Positions 43,027 through 50,684 of a DNA stretch of 61,378 nucleotides are shown here, piece by piece. Each line of letters opens with the position of its first letter. Within the stretch, counting starts at the first letter, position 1. The translations under genes and the position numbers were made by a program. This stretch comes from Clostridia bacterium. Lineage in GTDB: Bacteria; Bacillota; Clostridia; Christensenellales; Aristaeellaceae. Location: assembly GCA_017519405.1 (NCBI GenBank), contig JAFWSH010000010.1, positions 1 to 61,378 on the forward strand, in the 5' to 3' direction. The notes below the pieces were generated by a model. It had not been told where the DNA came from. It saw nothing but the letters and a program-made list of their open reading frames with translations, and searched no databases.

Positions 43027-44256
43027 TCAGCATTTCAGCCTGTCCAGTCTCTCCATGGCCTCCCTGGTTTTCTCCAGGCTGTTGAAGGCGGTGAGGCGGA
43101 AATAGCCCTCGCCGCTGGGGCCAAAGCCCGCGCCGGGGGTGCCCACCACCTGGCACCGGCTCAGCAGTTCGTCAAAGAACCGCCAGCTGTCCACGCCCTC
43201 CGGGGTTTTCAGCCAGATGTACGGGGCGTCCACCCCGCCGAAGACCCGGAAACCGCGGCTGGTGAGGCCCTCCCGGATGATTTCGGCATTGCGCATGTAA
43301 GCGGCAATCACGGCTTTGATCTGCTCCTGCCCCTCCGGCGTGTAGACCGCAGCCGCCGCGCGCTGCACCGGATAGCTGACGCCGTTGAATTTGGTGGCCA
43401 TCCGGCGCTTCCACAGGGCGTTCAGCTCCACCATGGTGCCGTCCGCCGCGCGGCCCTTCACCTCGTGGGGCACGATGGTGTAGGCGCAGCGCGTCCCGGT
43501 GAAGCCTGCCGTCTTGCTGAAGGAGCAGCACTCCACCGCCACTTCCCTGGCGCCCTCCACCTCATAGATGGAGAGCGGAACGCCGGGGGTTTTGATATAG
43601 GCCTTGTAGGCGGCGTCATAGACGATCAGCGCATGGTGCTCCCGGGCCCAGTCCACAAAGACCTTCAGCTGCTCCTTGGTGAGCACGGTGCCCGTGGGGT
43701 TGTTGGGGTAGCACAGATAGATCACGTCCACCGGGACGTCCGGCACCGGCGGCACAAAGCCGTTCTCCTCGTTGCAGGGAAGGTAGACCAGGCGGTCCCA
43801 GCGCTCCCCCGTCCAGTCGCCGGCCCGGCCTGCCATGGCGTTGGAATCCACATACACCGGGTAGACGGGATCAGTGACCGCGATCCGGGCATCCGCCGCA
43901 AACAGCTCCTGGATGTTGCCCACATCGCTCTTGGCGCCGTCGGATACAAACACCTCGTCATAGGCGAGGTCGATGCCGCGGCCGGCATAGTCTCCCGCCC
44001 GGATGGCGTTCACCAGAAAATCATAGCCGAAGTCGGGACCGTAGCCCCGGAAGGTCGCCTCGCAGCCCATCTCCTCCACCGCGCTGTGCATGGCGCTGAT
44101 GACGGCAGGCACCAGCGGCCTGGTCACATCCCCGATGCCCAGGCGGATCACCGGCTGGTCCGGGTGGGCCTGCTCATAGGCCTTGGTCCGCCGGGCTGTC
44201 TCGGCAAACAGATAGGAACCCGGCAGTTTCAGATAGTTGTCATTGATGCGGAACAT
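43027..44256 (-). CDS. dapL: LL-diaminopimelate aminotransferase
   Basis: A 409-residue class I/II aminotransferase that turns tetrahydrodipicolinate into LL-diaminopimelate in one step. Features: [53 protein letters not shown], and the PLP-lysine in [13 protein letters not shown]. The start at 44256 is the one matching family N-termini ([16 protein letters not shown]). It overlaps the end of dapF by 17 bases. This pathway form replaces dapD, dapC and dapE and is usual in anaerobic Firmicutes. Confidence 0.96.
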   Translation of the reverse strand: MFRINDNYLKLPGSYLFAETARRTKAYEQAHPDQPVIRLGIGDVTRPLVPAVISAMHSAVEEMGCEATFRGYGPDFGYDFLVNAIRAGDYAGRGIDLAYDEVFVSDGAKSDVGNIQELFAADARIAVTDPVYPVYVDSNAMAGRAGDWTGERWDRLVYLPCNEENGFVPPVPDVPVDVIYLCYPNNPTGTVLTKEQLKVFVDWAREHHALIVYDAAYKAYIKTPGVPLSIYEVEGAREVAVECCSFSKTAGFTGTRCAYTIVPHEVKGRAADGTMVELNALWKRRMATKFNGVSYPVQRAAAAVYTPEGQEQIKAVIAAYMRNAEIIREGLTSRGFRVFGGVDAPYIWLKTPEGVDSWRFFDELLSRCQVVGTPGAGFGPSGEGYFRLTAFNSLEKTREAMERLDRLKC

Positions 44257-45097
44257 AGGACTCTCCTTCCTCCGGCCAGTCGCCCTCGAAGACGAAGGCT
44301 GCCGGCCCATCCTGGTATACACACCCGTCTGCCTCCCAGCTGACCCGGATGGTCCCCCCCAGCAGGGAGACATCCGCCGTCCTGTCCGCAAGACCGTTGG
44401 TCACCGCCGCCACCAGGGCGGCACAGGCACCGGTTCCACAGGCCAGCGTCTCCCCGGACCCGCGCTCCCATACCCGCATGGCAAGGTGCTGCCGGTCCAC
44501 AATGCGCACAAACTCCACATTGGTTCTGGCGGGGAACATGGCGTGGTGCTCGATCTCCGGTCCCAGCCGGCTCACCGGAGCGTGCTCCACATTCTCCACA
44601 AACAGCACCGCGTGGGGATTTCCCATGGAGACACAGGTCAGGCATTTCTCCCCCTCGGATGTCATGAGCCGGACATTCGGCCCACCGGCTGCATCGGCCA
44701 GCACCGGGACAGCCCCGGGACGCAGGTCCGGCCGGCCCATGTTCACCCGGACGGAGGACACGCGGCCGTCGGAGACCGTCAGATGCAGCACGCGGCGCCC
44801 CGCCTTGGTTTCCAGCCGGATATCGGTCCTGTCGGTGAGGCCACGCTCATAGACATACTTGCCGATGCAGCGGCAGGCATTCCCGCACATCTCCCCCTCG
44901 GAGCCGTCTGCGTTGAAGATCCGCATGGAGAAGTCCTCGCTCTCCGACGGTCCGATGAGCACCAGCCCGTCAGCCCCCACGCCAAAGCTGGGCTTGGCCA
45001 TCTGCACAGCCAGCGCCGCCGGATCCTTCACGTGCTCCGAAAACAGATCCACATAGACATAGTCGTTGCCCGTGCCCTGCATTTTGGTGAAATGCAC
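44240..45097 (-). CDS. dapF: diaminopimelate epimerase
   Basis: A 285-residue enzyme making meso-diaminopimelate from the LL form. Catalytic cysteines lie in [15 protein letters not shown] and [30 protein letters not shown] is the family start. GTG 45097 is chosen because GGGGAGGTG ends six bases before it and the product then opens at HFTKMQG. The 3' end overlaps dapL, so the two lysine and cell-wall genes form one unit. Confidence 0.95.
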   Translation of the reverse strand: MHFTKMQGTGNDYVYVDLFSEHVKDPAALAVQMAKPSFGVGADGLVLIGPSESEDFSMRIFNADGSEGEMCGNACRCIGKYVYERGLTDRTDIRLETKAGRRVLHLTVSDGRVSSVRVNMGRPDLRPGAVPVLADAAGGPNVRLMTSEGEKCLTCVSMGNPHAVLFVENVEHAPVSRLGPEIEHHAMFPARTNVEFVRIVDRQHLAMRVWERGSGETLACGTGACAALVAAVTNGLADRTADVSLLGGTIRVSWEADGCVYQDGPAAFVFEGDWPEEGESYVPHQ

Positions 45098-45173
45098 CCT
45101 GCGCACCTCCCCTCCCGGTTCACAAGGCACAGTATACATGCTTTGGACCGGCAGGGGGGCGTAAATACACCAA

Positions 45174-45204
45174 AAATGCAAAAGGCGGGGCATTTCTCCC
45201 CGCC
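45174..45204 (-). terminator. terminator of the 173-aa gene
   Basis: On the minus strand GGCGGGG and CCCCGCC form a 7-bp stem with a seven-base loop, followed by TTTTGCATTTTT. Confidence 0.8.
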
Positions 45205-45211
45205 TCTTTCG

Positions 45212-45733
45212 TCACTGGATGGCCGCCGTCACCGGAATGCCCGCGCCCGTCTCCGGCAAGGACGGCTGCGTCTCCTGTCCTGCGTTCTGCAGCTGCCGGC
45301 TGAGCTGGTTCAGGCGCTGCGTACGCTCCTTCACCCGGTGGCTTGTCATGGCTTTGGACTTGTAGTGGTCAAAGGCAAAACGTACCCCCACCGTCACCGG
45401 AATGGCAGCCGCGAGCCCCACGGTGGACATCACAGCGGCGCCCACCCCCATGGCAACGCCGGTCTTCACCATCCGGAAGGCGCCGTCCTTGAGCCCCGTC
45501 GCCCCCGGCTTCCGCCCCAGGATCACCTTGGTGCCCTCGGTGGCGGCGATGATCACAAAAGGCAGCACCCCGGTCACCGCGGAGGTCAGCTCCGTCATCA
45601 GGCCGGTCTGCTCCAGGAGGCCGGTCTCCACGGCCACCTCGTCCGCATAGGTCAGGCTGGCGGCGATGGTATCCACCAAGGTGTTCCGCTGGCGTTTTCT
45701 GTAGCCCGCCAGAATCTCCTCATAGGTTTTCAT
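45212..45733 (-). CDS. uncharacterised membrane protein, 173 aa
   Basis: No family was recognised. The N-terminus (KTYEEILAGYRKRQRNTLVD) is polar and helical. The middle has two hydrophobic, glycine-rich segments (about 48-68 TSAVTGVLPFVIIAA, and 88-116 with TGVAMGVGAAVMSTVGLAAA), and the C-terminal 50 residues are polar. This resembles small proteins with paired glycine-zipper-like helices. AAAGGAGG lies ten bases upstream. It follows the coiled-coil gene by 27 bases and shares its promoter, so the two probably act together. Confidence 0.7.
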   Translation of the reverse strand: MKTYEEILAGYRKRQRNTLVDTIAASLTYADEVAVETGLLEQTGLMTELTSAVTGVLPFVIIAATEGTKVILGRKPGATGLKDGAFRMVKTGVAMGVGAAVMSTVGLAAAIPVTVGVRFAFDHYKSKAMTSHRVKERTQRLNQLSRQLQNAGQETQPSLPETGAGIPVTAAIQ

Positions 45734-45760
45734 CTGCAGAGCCCTCCTTTCCCTTCAGGC

Positions 45761-46204
45761 TCAGTGGAAGAGGTTCAGCACCGTCACAATCACCCACGCG
45801 CCGCACACGATGGCCGCCAGGATGATCACCTGTCCGAGCCAGCCCTCCCCGAGCCATTTCTTTTTTTGTCTCTGCTTTTGCTTCTTTTCGTCCTGATGCT
45901 CCAGCGCGTCCAGGCGGGTGGTCAGCTGCCGGATCTGTTCCCGCAGCTCCCGGGTGCTCTCGGCCCCCTCCTGCTCCAGGGAGGCCACCTCGCTCTCCAG
46001 GCGCTGGCGATCCCGGTCCTGGGCATTCTCCAGATCCGTCATGCGGCCGCGCAGTTTCGCCTGGTCCTCGCAGAGGCCCTCCGCAACGGTGGTCATCTCC
46101 GCCGTGAAATCCTCCACCAGGCTCTGGATGCTGTCGCCCTTCACTGCCCGCAGTGCGTTATCGATAATCTGCCTCGGGCCGTTCTTCGGTTTGATCTCCG
46201 TCAC
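45761..46204 (-). CDS. coiled-coil protein with C-terminal membrane anchor, 147 aa
   Basis: A GTG start is set by GGAGGAGGTGA six bases upstream. About residues 25-105 form a long charged helix predicted as a coiled coil (LENAQDRDRQRLESEVASLE). A basic stretch (KKQKQRQKKKW) follows, then a single C-terminal span (WLGQVIILAAIVCGAWVIVT). It is a tail-anchored type. No family was recognised. It heads a two-gene unit with the 173-aa membrane protein. Confidence 0.7.
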   Translation of the reverse strand: MTEIKPKNGPRQIIDNALRAVKGDSIQSLVEDFTAEMTTVAEGLCEDQAKLRGRMTDLENAQDRDRQRLESEVASLEQEGAESTRELREQIRQLTTRLDALEHQDEKKQKQRQKKKWLGEGWLGQVIILAAIVCGAWVIVTVLNLFH

Positions 46205-46228
46205 GGTATCACCTCCTCCGCCGTCTGT

Positions 46229-46246
46229 ATTATACCACAGCCTGTC
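46229..46246 (-). promoter_or_regulatory. extended -10 promoter of the two-gene membrane unit
   Basis: TATAAT (minus strand, 46234-46229) is preceded by TGG, an extended -10. The nearby TTGACA is only eight bases upstream of it and cannot be its -35. Confidence 0.45.
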
Positions 46247-46279
46247 AACCTTGGGCAGACACGGGGACTCAAAACATCG

Positions 46280-46864
46280 TCAGCCCGGCTCACCTGTCGT
46301 TTTTCGGGCCTCAACGCTCTGCAGGTAGGCCTGCTGGCCCTGGGCGAAGGCATCCGCGCCATAGGCATCGGCGGCCACGATCAGCGGCAAATCCCGGAGG
46401 GTCAGGCGCTTCACGGATTCAGGCCCCAGATCGTCCCAGGCAATGACCTCACAGCCGGTCACACATTGGGCCATGAGGGCGGCCGCCCCGCCCACCGCGG
46501 CGAAATAGACCGCGCCGTACTGCTCCATGGCCTCCAGCACCGCCGCACCCCTGGAGCCCTTGCCGATCATGCCCCGCAGCCCCCGGGCCAGCAGCGCCGG
46601 CGTGGCGGCATCCATCCGGGTGGAGGTGGTGGGCCCGATGGACCCGATGACACGTCCCGGCGGGGTGGGCGTGGGACCCGCATAGTAGATGACCTGCCCC
46701 TCCAGTTCAAAGGGCAGGGGGCGGTTCTGTTCAATGCACGCCATCATCCGCAGATGCGCCGCGTCCCGGGCCGTGTAAACCGTGCCGCTGAGCAGCACCC
46801 GGTCGCCGGCGCGGAGGGAGCGCACGTCCTCCTGGGACAGGGGCGTGGACAAGCGTTTCTCCAT
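46280..46864 (-). CDS. class I fumarate hydratase, beta subunit
   Basis: A 194-residue protein of the fumarase C-terminal family: LSQEDVRSLRAGDRVLLSGT, YYAGPTPTPPGRVIGSIGPT, GKGSRGAAVLEAMEQYGAVY. It pairs with the alpha subunit encoded just upstream to form an oxygen-sensitive [4Fe-4S] hydratase. Tartrate dehydratase has the same fold; fumarase is more likely given the lack of tartrate genes. A gap of 14 bases separates the two subunit genes. Confidence 0.92.
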   Translation of the reverse strand: MEKRLSTPLSQEDVRSLRAGDRVLLSGTVYTARDAAHLRMMACIEQNRPLPFELEGQVIYYAGPTPTPPGRVIGSIGPTTSTRMDAATPALLARGLRGMIGKGSRGAAVLEAMEQYGAVYFAAVGGAAALMAQCVTGCEVIAWDDLGPESVKRLTLRDLPLIVAADAYGADAFAQGQQAYLQSVEARKTTGEPG

Positions 46865-46878
46865 TCCTTCTCCCTCCC

Positions 46879-47718
46879 TCAGATCACAGCGGTCTTGTGC
46901 CGGGTCACATGGCAGGAAATGTTGACAGCCACCGGGAGCCCGGCGATGTGGGTGGCCATGGTCAGGATGTGGAGCCCCAGGCAGGTGGTGCGCCCGCCCA
47001 GGCCCTGGGGGCCGATGCCCAGGCCGTTGATCTCCTCCAGCCAGGCGGTTTCCAGCGCCGCATAACGCGGATCCGGGTTCCTCTGGTCCAGGGGCTCCAG
47101 CAGCGCCCGCTTGGCCAGCTCCGCCACCATCTCAAAATCGCCCCCGATCCCCATGCCGATGATCATGGGCGGACAGGGGTTAGCGCCTGCCAGACGCACC
47201 GTCTCCATCAGGAACGCCCGGACGCCCTCCACCCCCTGGGCGGGCACCAGCATCTTCAGGCGGCTCATGTTCTCGCTGCCGAATCCCTTGGGCGCCACGG
47301 TGAGGGTCAGCCGGTCCCCGGGCACCAGGCGGGTGTGCAGCACCGCCGGGGTGTTGTCCCCGGTGTTCTTTCTCTCCAGCGGGTCCCCCACCACGCTCTT
47401 GCGCAGCCAGCCCTCCGTGTAGCCCCGGCGGACGCCCTCGTGAACCGCCTCCTCAAAGGAACCGGCGATGTGGAGATCCTGCCCCACCTCGGCGAACACC
47501 ACCGCCATGCCGGTATCCTGGCAGACAGGCATGGCGGTCTCCCGGGCAATCACTGCGTTCCGGGAGAGGATGTCCAGCATGTCCCGGGCCGGGGCCCAGG
47601 GCTCCGCCATGCCCGCCGCGGCCAGCGCCTCCGTGACGTCCGCCGGCAATTCCCGGTTGGCCTCCACGCAGAGCCTGGCCACCGTCGACGCGATCTGTTC
47701 CGCATCAATCTCCCTCAT
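46879..47718 (-). CDS. class I fumarate hydratase, alpha subunit
   Basis: A 279-residue subunit carrying the Fe-S cluster. Conserved parts include AMPVCQDTGMAVVFAEVG (cluster cysteine), DNTPAVLHTRLVPGD, GANPCPPMIIGMGIGGDFE and GIGPQGLGGRTTCLGLH. It interconverts fumarate and malate. The start overlaps the rsmI stop by four bases (ATGA), an odd pairing of an rRNA-modification gene with a central metabolic enzyme, though such operons occur in Clostridia. Confidence 0.93.
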   Translation of the reverse strand: MREIDAEQIASTVARLCVEANRELPADVTEALAAAGMAEPWAPARDMLDILSRNAVIARETAMPVCQDTGMAVVFAEVGQDLHIAGSFEEAVHEGVRRGYTEGWLRKSVVGDPLERKNTGDNTPAVLHTRLVPGDRLTLTVAPKGFGSENMSRLKMLVPAQGVEGVRAFLMETVRLAGANPCPPMIIGMGIGGDFEMVAELAKRALLEPLDQRNPDPRYAALETAWLEEINGLGIGPQGLGGRTTCLGLHILTMATHIAGLPVAVNISCHVTRHKTAVI

Positions 47719-48584
47719 GTCTCATCCGCCTCCCCGAAAAGTCGTTTCAGCCGCAGCGCAGCCGCCTTGACCGCGTTTTTCTTCTCACCGTCTGCCACCA
47801 GCCGCCCCTGGGCCTCCCGAAGGTCCGCCCCCGCCAGCAGCATCTCCAGCAGTTGGGATTCCAGGGAGGCTGGCGGTGTCTCCCGGTCTTCCGGGGGCAG
47901 CTCGACGCCATGGAGGTCCAGCACCAGGCAGTACTCGCCTTTCTCCGTCTTCGGGTTGGCCCGCAGCGCCTCCAGCACCGCCTCGGGCGTTCCCCGCAGG
48001 GTCAGTTCGTAGAGCTTGGTCAGATCGCAGGACACGGAAAGCCGCGCCGCCGGCAGGGTTTCCTGAATGCACGCCACCAGCTCCGTCACCCGGTAGGGGG
48101 ACTCATGGACAATGGCCACCTTCGGCCCTCTGGCGATGTCGGTCAGTTTCTCCCGCAGCGCTTTCTTCTCCCTGGGCAGGAAGCCGTAGAAAGCCCACTC
48201 TCTGGCATCAAAGCCGCTGACACTCAGGGCTGCCACCCCGGCGCAGCATCCGGGCACCGGCTGCACGGCAATCCCCAGCTCCAGGCAGGCCTGCACCAGC
48301 AGATAACCGGGGTCGGATACACAAGGGGTGCCGGCGTCGGTGGTGAGGGCAGCGTCCAGGTTCTCCGTTGCCATCCGCTCCGCCAGCCGCCGGCCTTTGT
48401 CCGCCTCGTTGTGCTGGTGGCACGGGGTGAGGGGCGTGTGGATGCCGAAAACCTGGCAGAGCTTCATGGTGACCCGGGTGTCCTCCGCCGCGATAAAGCC
48501 GACGTTTTTCAGGATCTCCACCGCCCGGGGGGAGAAATCCTGCAGATTGCCGATGGGGGTTGCCACCACATAGAGGGTCGGCAT
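47715..48584 (-). CDS. rsmI: 16S rRNA 2'-O-ribose C1402 methyltransferase
   Basis: A 289-residue tetrapyrrole-methylase-fold protein: LYVVATPIGNLQDFSPRAVE, AAEDTRVTMKLCQVFGI, TDAGTPCVSDPGYLLVQAC, FYGFLPREKKALREKL. It methylates C1402 ribose, the same nucleotide whose base RsmH methylates; the two genes are adjacent here. ATG 48584 has GGAGGTGA upstream and overlaps the rsmH stop (TGATG). The C-terminal 70 residues (KKNAVKAAALRLKRLF) match the RsmI helical extension. Confidence 0.95.
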   Translation of the reverse strand: MPTLYVVATPIGNLQDFSPRAVEILKNVGFIAAEDTRVTMKLCQVFGIHTPLTPCHQHNEADKGRRLAERMATENLDAALTTDAGTPCVSDPGYLLVQACLELGIAVQPVPGCCAGVAALSVSGFDAREWAFYGFLPREKKALREKLTDIARGPKVAIVHESPYRVTELVACIQETLPAARLSVSCDLTKLYELTLRGTPEAVLEALRANPKTEKGEYCLVLDLHGVELPPEDRETPPASLESQLLEMLLAGADLREAQGRLVADGEKKNAVKAAALRLKRLFGEADET

Positions 48585-49537
48585 CAGCTCACCTCCAGTT
48601 TCTCGCACACCCGCAGGATGGCGGAGTGGGCCCGGGGATTGCGGGCGATCTCCTCTTGGGAGGGCTTCACGGCGCCCCCCGCCAGGACACGGACCTGGGG
48701 CTTCTTTCCGCAGACGCACACCGGCAGCCGGGGCGGGCAGGTGCAGGGATGCTGGAGCCGCTGGAAACAGCGTTTCACCAGCCGGTCCTCCAGGGAGTGG
48801 AAGGTGATGACGCACAGCCGGCCACCCGGTTTCAGCAGGCTGACAAAGTCACACAGCGCCCTGTCCAGCGGCGCCAGCTCGTCGTTCACCGCGATGCGGA
48901 CCGCCTGGAAGGTCCTCCGGGCCGGGTGGCCGTCGTCCTTGCGCCGCACCGCCTTGGGGATGGCCGCGTCCACACAGGCCACCAGGTCCATGGTGGTGGC
49001 CAGCGGTCTCTCCGCCCGGCGCGCCACAATGAACTGCGCGATGCGGACCGCCCATTTTTCCTCGCTGTAGTCCCGGAGAATCCGGACAATCTCCGCCTCG
49101 TCCGCGGTGTTCAGGAGCTGGGCCGCCGTGATGCCCCCCGCAGTGTCCATGCGCATGTCCAGCGGCGCGTCCTCGTGGTAGGAGAAGCCGCGTCCGGCCT
49201 CGTCCAGCTGGGGGGAGGAGACCCCCAGGTCCAGCAGGGCGCCGTCCAGGGCCGTCACCCCCGCCGCCTCCAGCAGGGCCCTGGCGTCGTGGAAATTCCC
49301 CCGCAGCGCATGGAATCCTGGATGCCCGCCCAGCCGTTCCGTGGCTGCGGCAATGGCCCGCTCGTCCCGGTCGATGCCGTAGAGGGATGCGTCCTTGCCC
49401 GCCAGGCGGAGAATGCCCTCGCTGTGGCCGCCGCCCCCCAGGGTGCCGTCACAGTAGACGCCGCCCGCCCGGGGCTGCAGCCAGGTCATGACCTCGTCGA
49501 ACAGGACAGGGATATGCACAAACGCCACCCGGCTCAC
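48584..49537 (-). CDS. rsmH: 16S rRNA (cytosine-1402-N4)-methyltransferase
   Basis: A 317-residue MraW protein: FVHIPVLFDEVMTWLQP, DGTLGGGGHSEGIL, GALLDLGVSSPQLDEAGRGF, ITFHSLEDRLVKRCF. It acts with RsmI on C1402. In many bacteria it lies in the division/cell-wall cluster after mraZ; here it heads rsmH-rsmI-fumarase instead and no division genes follow. An unusual hairpin lies at the very start of its leader. Confidence 0.96.
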   Translation of the reverse strand: MSRVAFVHIPVLFDEVMTWLQPRAGGVYCDGTLGGGGHSEGILRLAGKDASLYGIDRDERAIAAATERLGGHPGFHALRGNFHDARALLEAAGVTALDGALLDLGVSSPQLDEAGRGFSYHEDAPLDMRMDTAGGITAAQLLNTADEAEIVRILRDYSEEKWAVRIAQFIVARRAERPLATTMDLVACVDAAIPKAVRRKDDGHPARRTFQAVRIAVNDELAPLDRALCDFVSLLKPGGRLCVITFHSLEDRLVKRCFQRLQHPCTCPPRLPVCVCGKKPQVRVLAGGAVKPSQEEIARNPRAHSAILRVCEKLEVS

Positions 49538-49551
49538 CTCGCTTTATCAAA

Positions 49552-49620
49552 GCAGGGATGCCCCGGGCTTTTCGCCGAAGCATCCCTGTCTATTCTACAT
49601 GATTTTGGCCTGTCCCGCAA
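49552..49620 (-). promoter_or_regulatory. rsmH promoter and 5' leader hairpin
   Basis: On the minus strand TTGCGG (49620-49615), 17 bases and TAGAAT (49597-49592) form a promoter. A 10-bp stem (49589-49580 with 49561-49552) begins within a few bases of the expected start point. It lacks a T run, so it may stabilise the 5' end rather than terminate. Confidence 0.5.
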
Positions 49621-49665
49621 CGGGCTTTTGGGCAGTTCCATCCTGCCCGCTCCGCTTCTGCGTCA

Positions 49666-50574
49666 TCAGCCCCAGCCGAAGTCCTCGGTCCAGGTCTCCA
49701 GCACGTCGCCGTTGAAGGGGTTCAGCAGCACATGGTAACGGTAGATCTCCACAGCCTCATCATAGCCTGTGGACTCCGGCCAGGCCCGCATGTCCAGGAG
49801 CGACACGGTCCAGAAGGGCACCTCCGGCGCGATCCCGGTCTGCTCGAAGTCCATGGAATAGTTCTCCGCCTGGCCCAGCACCATGGAGGCATTCTCCATC
49901 TGCAGATACTCCGCCGCGTCCCCTTCAAAGTGCGGTGCGACGGCTTTCAGGGCCAGCTCATAGGCCTCCCCGATGGACAGACAGCCCGGATAGCGCACGT
50001 CCCAGTTGTGGTCCAGATCCACATAGGCCATCAGCTGCACGCCGCCGTCCGCGCCCTCCTCCGGCACCCGGAGGATCAGCACCGCGTTCATCTGCTCCCC
50101 GATCATCTCCAGGCCGTAGACCCAGTCCTGACCGGAGAGGCGGTACTCCGTTCTGACGAATTCCTGCTCCAGCAGCTCACCGCCGCGGAGCCGGGCGAAG
50201 ATGGTCTCCGCCTCCTTCAGCCTGGCATCCCCCGCTGCCCTGTCCTCCGGGGCTGCCGCCGCCCGGCCGGACGTCAGGTCCTTCAGGTCCGGCATGCTGT
50301 ATCCGTCCGCCTGATACAGGGCCACAAAGTCCTCCCAGTCGCCGTCAAGCGCCATCTCCCCCGCCGCTGCCCCGTCGCGGGTCAGATGGACATGCCACAG
50401 GCCGTCGCCTGGTTCACAGGCAAATGCCGCCCCATCCGGCAGCCAGGTCTCGTTCAGCAGTCCACGGACAATGGCCTCCACCGGCTCATTCTCCGCCGGC
50501 AGTTCCGCCTGCCCTGCCGCAGCCCAGGCCATCACACACAGGATCATCAGAAACGCAAGGATTCTTTGCTTCAT
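49666..50574 (-). CDS. secreted protein of unknown function
   Basis: A 302-residue protein with a clear signal peptide (RILAFLMILCVMAWAAAGQA). It is acidic and rich in aromatic residues, with no cysteine cluster or catalytic motif that I can place. The C-terminal part (ILLNPFNGDVLETWTEDFG style: YRYHVLLNPFNGDVLETWT) resembles the ends of PepSY-like repeats, but this is weak. ATG 50574 is preferred to 50583. It lies after valS on the same strand and is separated by the valS terminator. Confidence 0.6.
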   Translation of the reverse strand: MKQRILAFLMILCVMAWAAAGQAELPAENEPVEAIVRGLLNETWLPDGAAFACEPGDGLWHVHLTRDGAAAGEMALDGDWEDFVALYQADGYSMPDLKDLTSGRAAAAPEDRAAGDARLKEAETIFARLRGGELLEQEFVRTEYRLSGQDWVYGLEMIGEQMNAVLILRVPEEGADGGVQLMAYVDLDHNWDVRYPGCLSIGEAYELALKAVAPHFEGDAAEYLQMENASMVLGQAENYSMDFEQTGIAPEVPFWTVSLLDMRAWPESTGYDEAVEIYRYHVLLNPFNGDVLETWTEDFGWG

Positions 50575-50636
50575 GATCAGCACCGCCTTTCATCCGATTC
50601 AACGGTGGATGCGCAGCCTTTCTTCCCCGGCTCATG

Positions 50637-50674
50637 AAAAAGGGGACGGCCGGCTGTTCTTCCGGCGCGTCCCC
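50637..50674 (-). terminator. valS terminator
   Basis: On the minus strand GGGGACG and CGTCCCC pair, with CCGGC and GCCGG above them and one bulge; TTTTT follows. It begins 11 bases after the valS stop. Confidence 0.85.
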
Positions 50675-50684
50675 GCAGGGTTCG

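Noticed and set aside
46229-46250. TTGACA with TATAAT before the coiled-coil gene as a standard promoter
   Set aside because: The spacer is only eight bases. An extended -10 element is the better reading.
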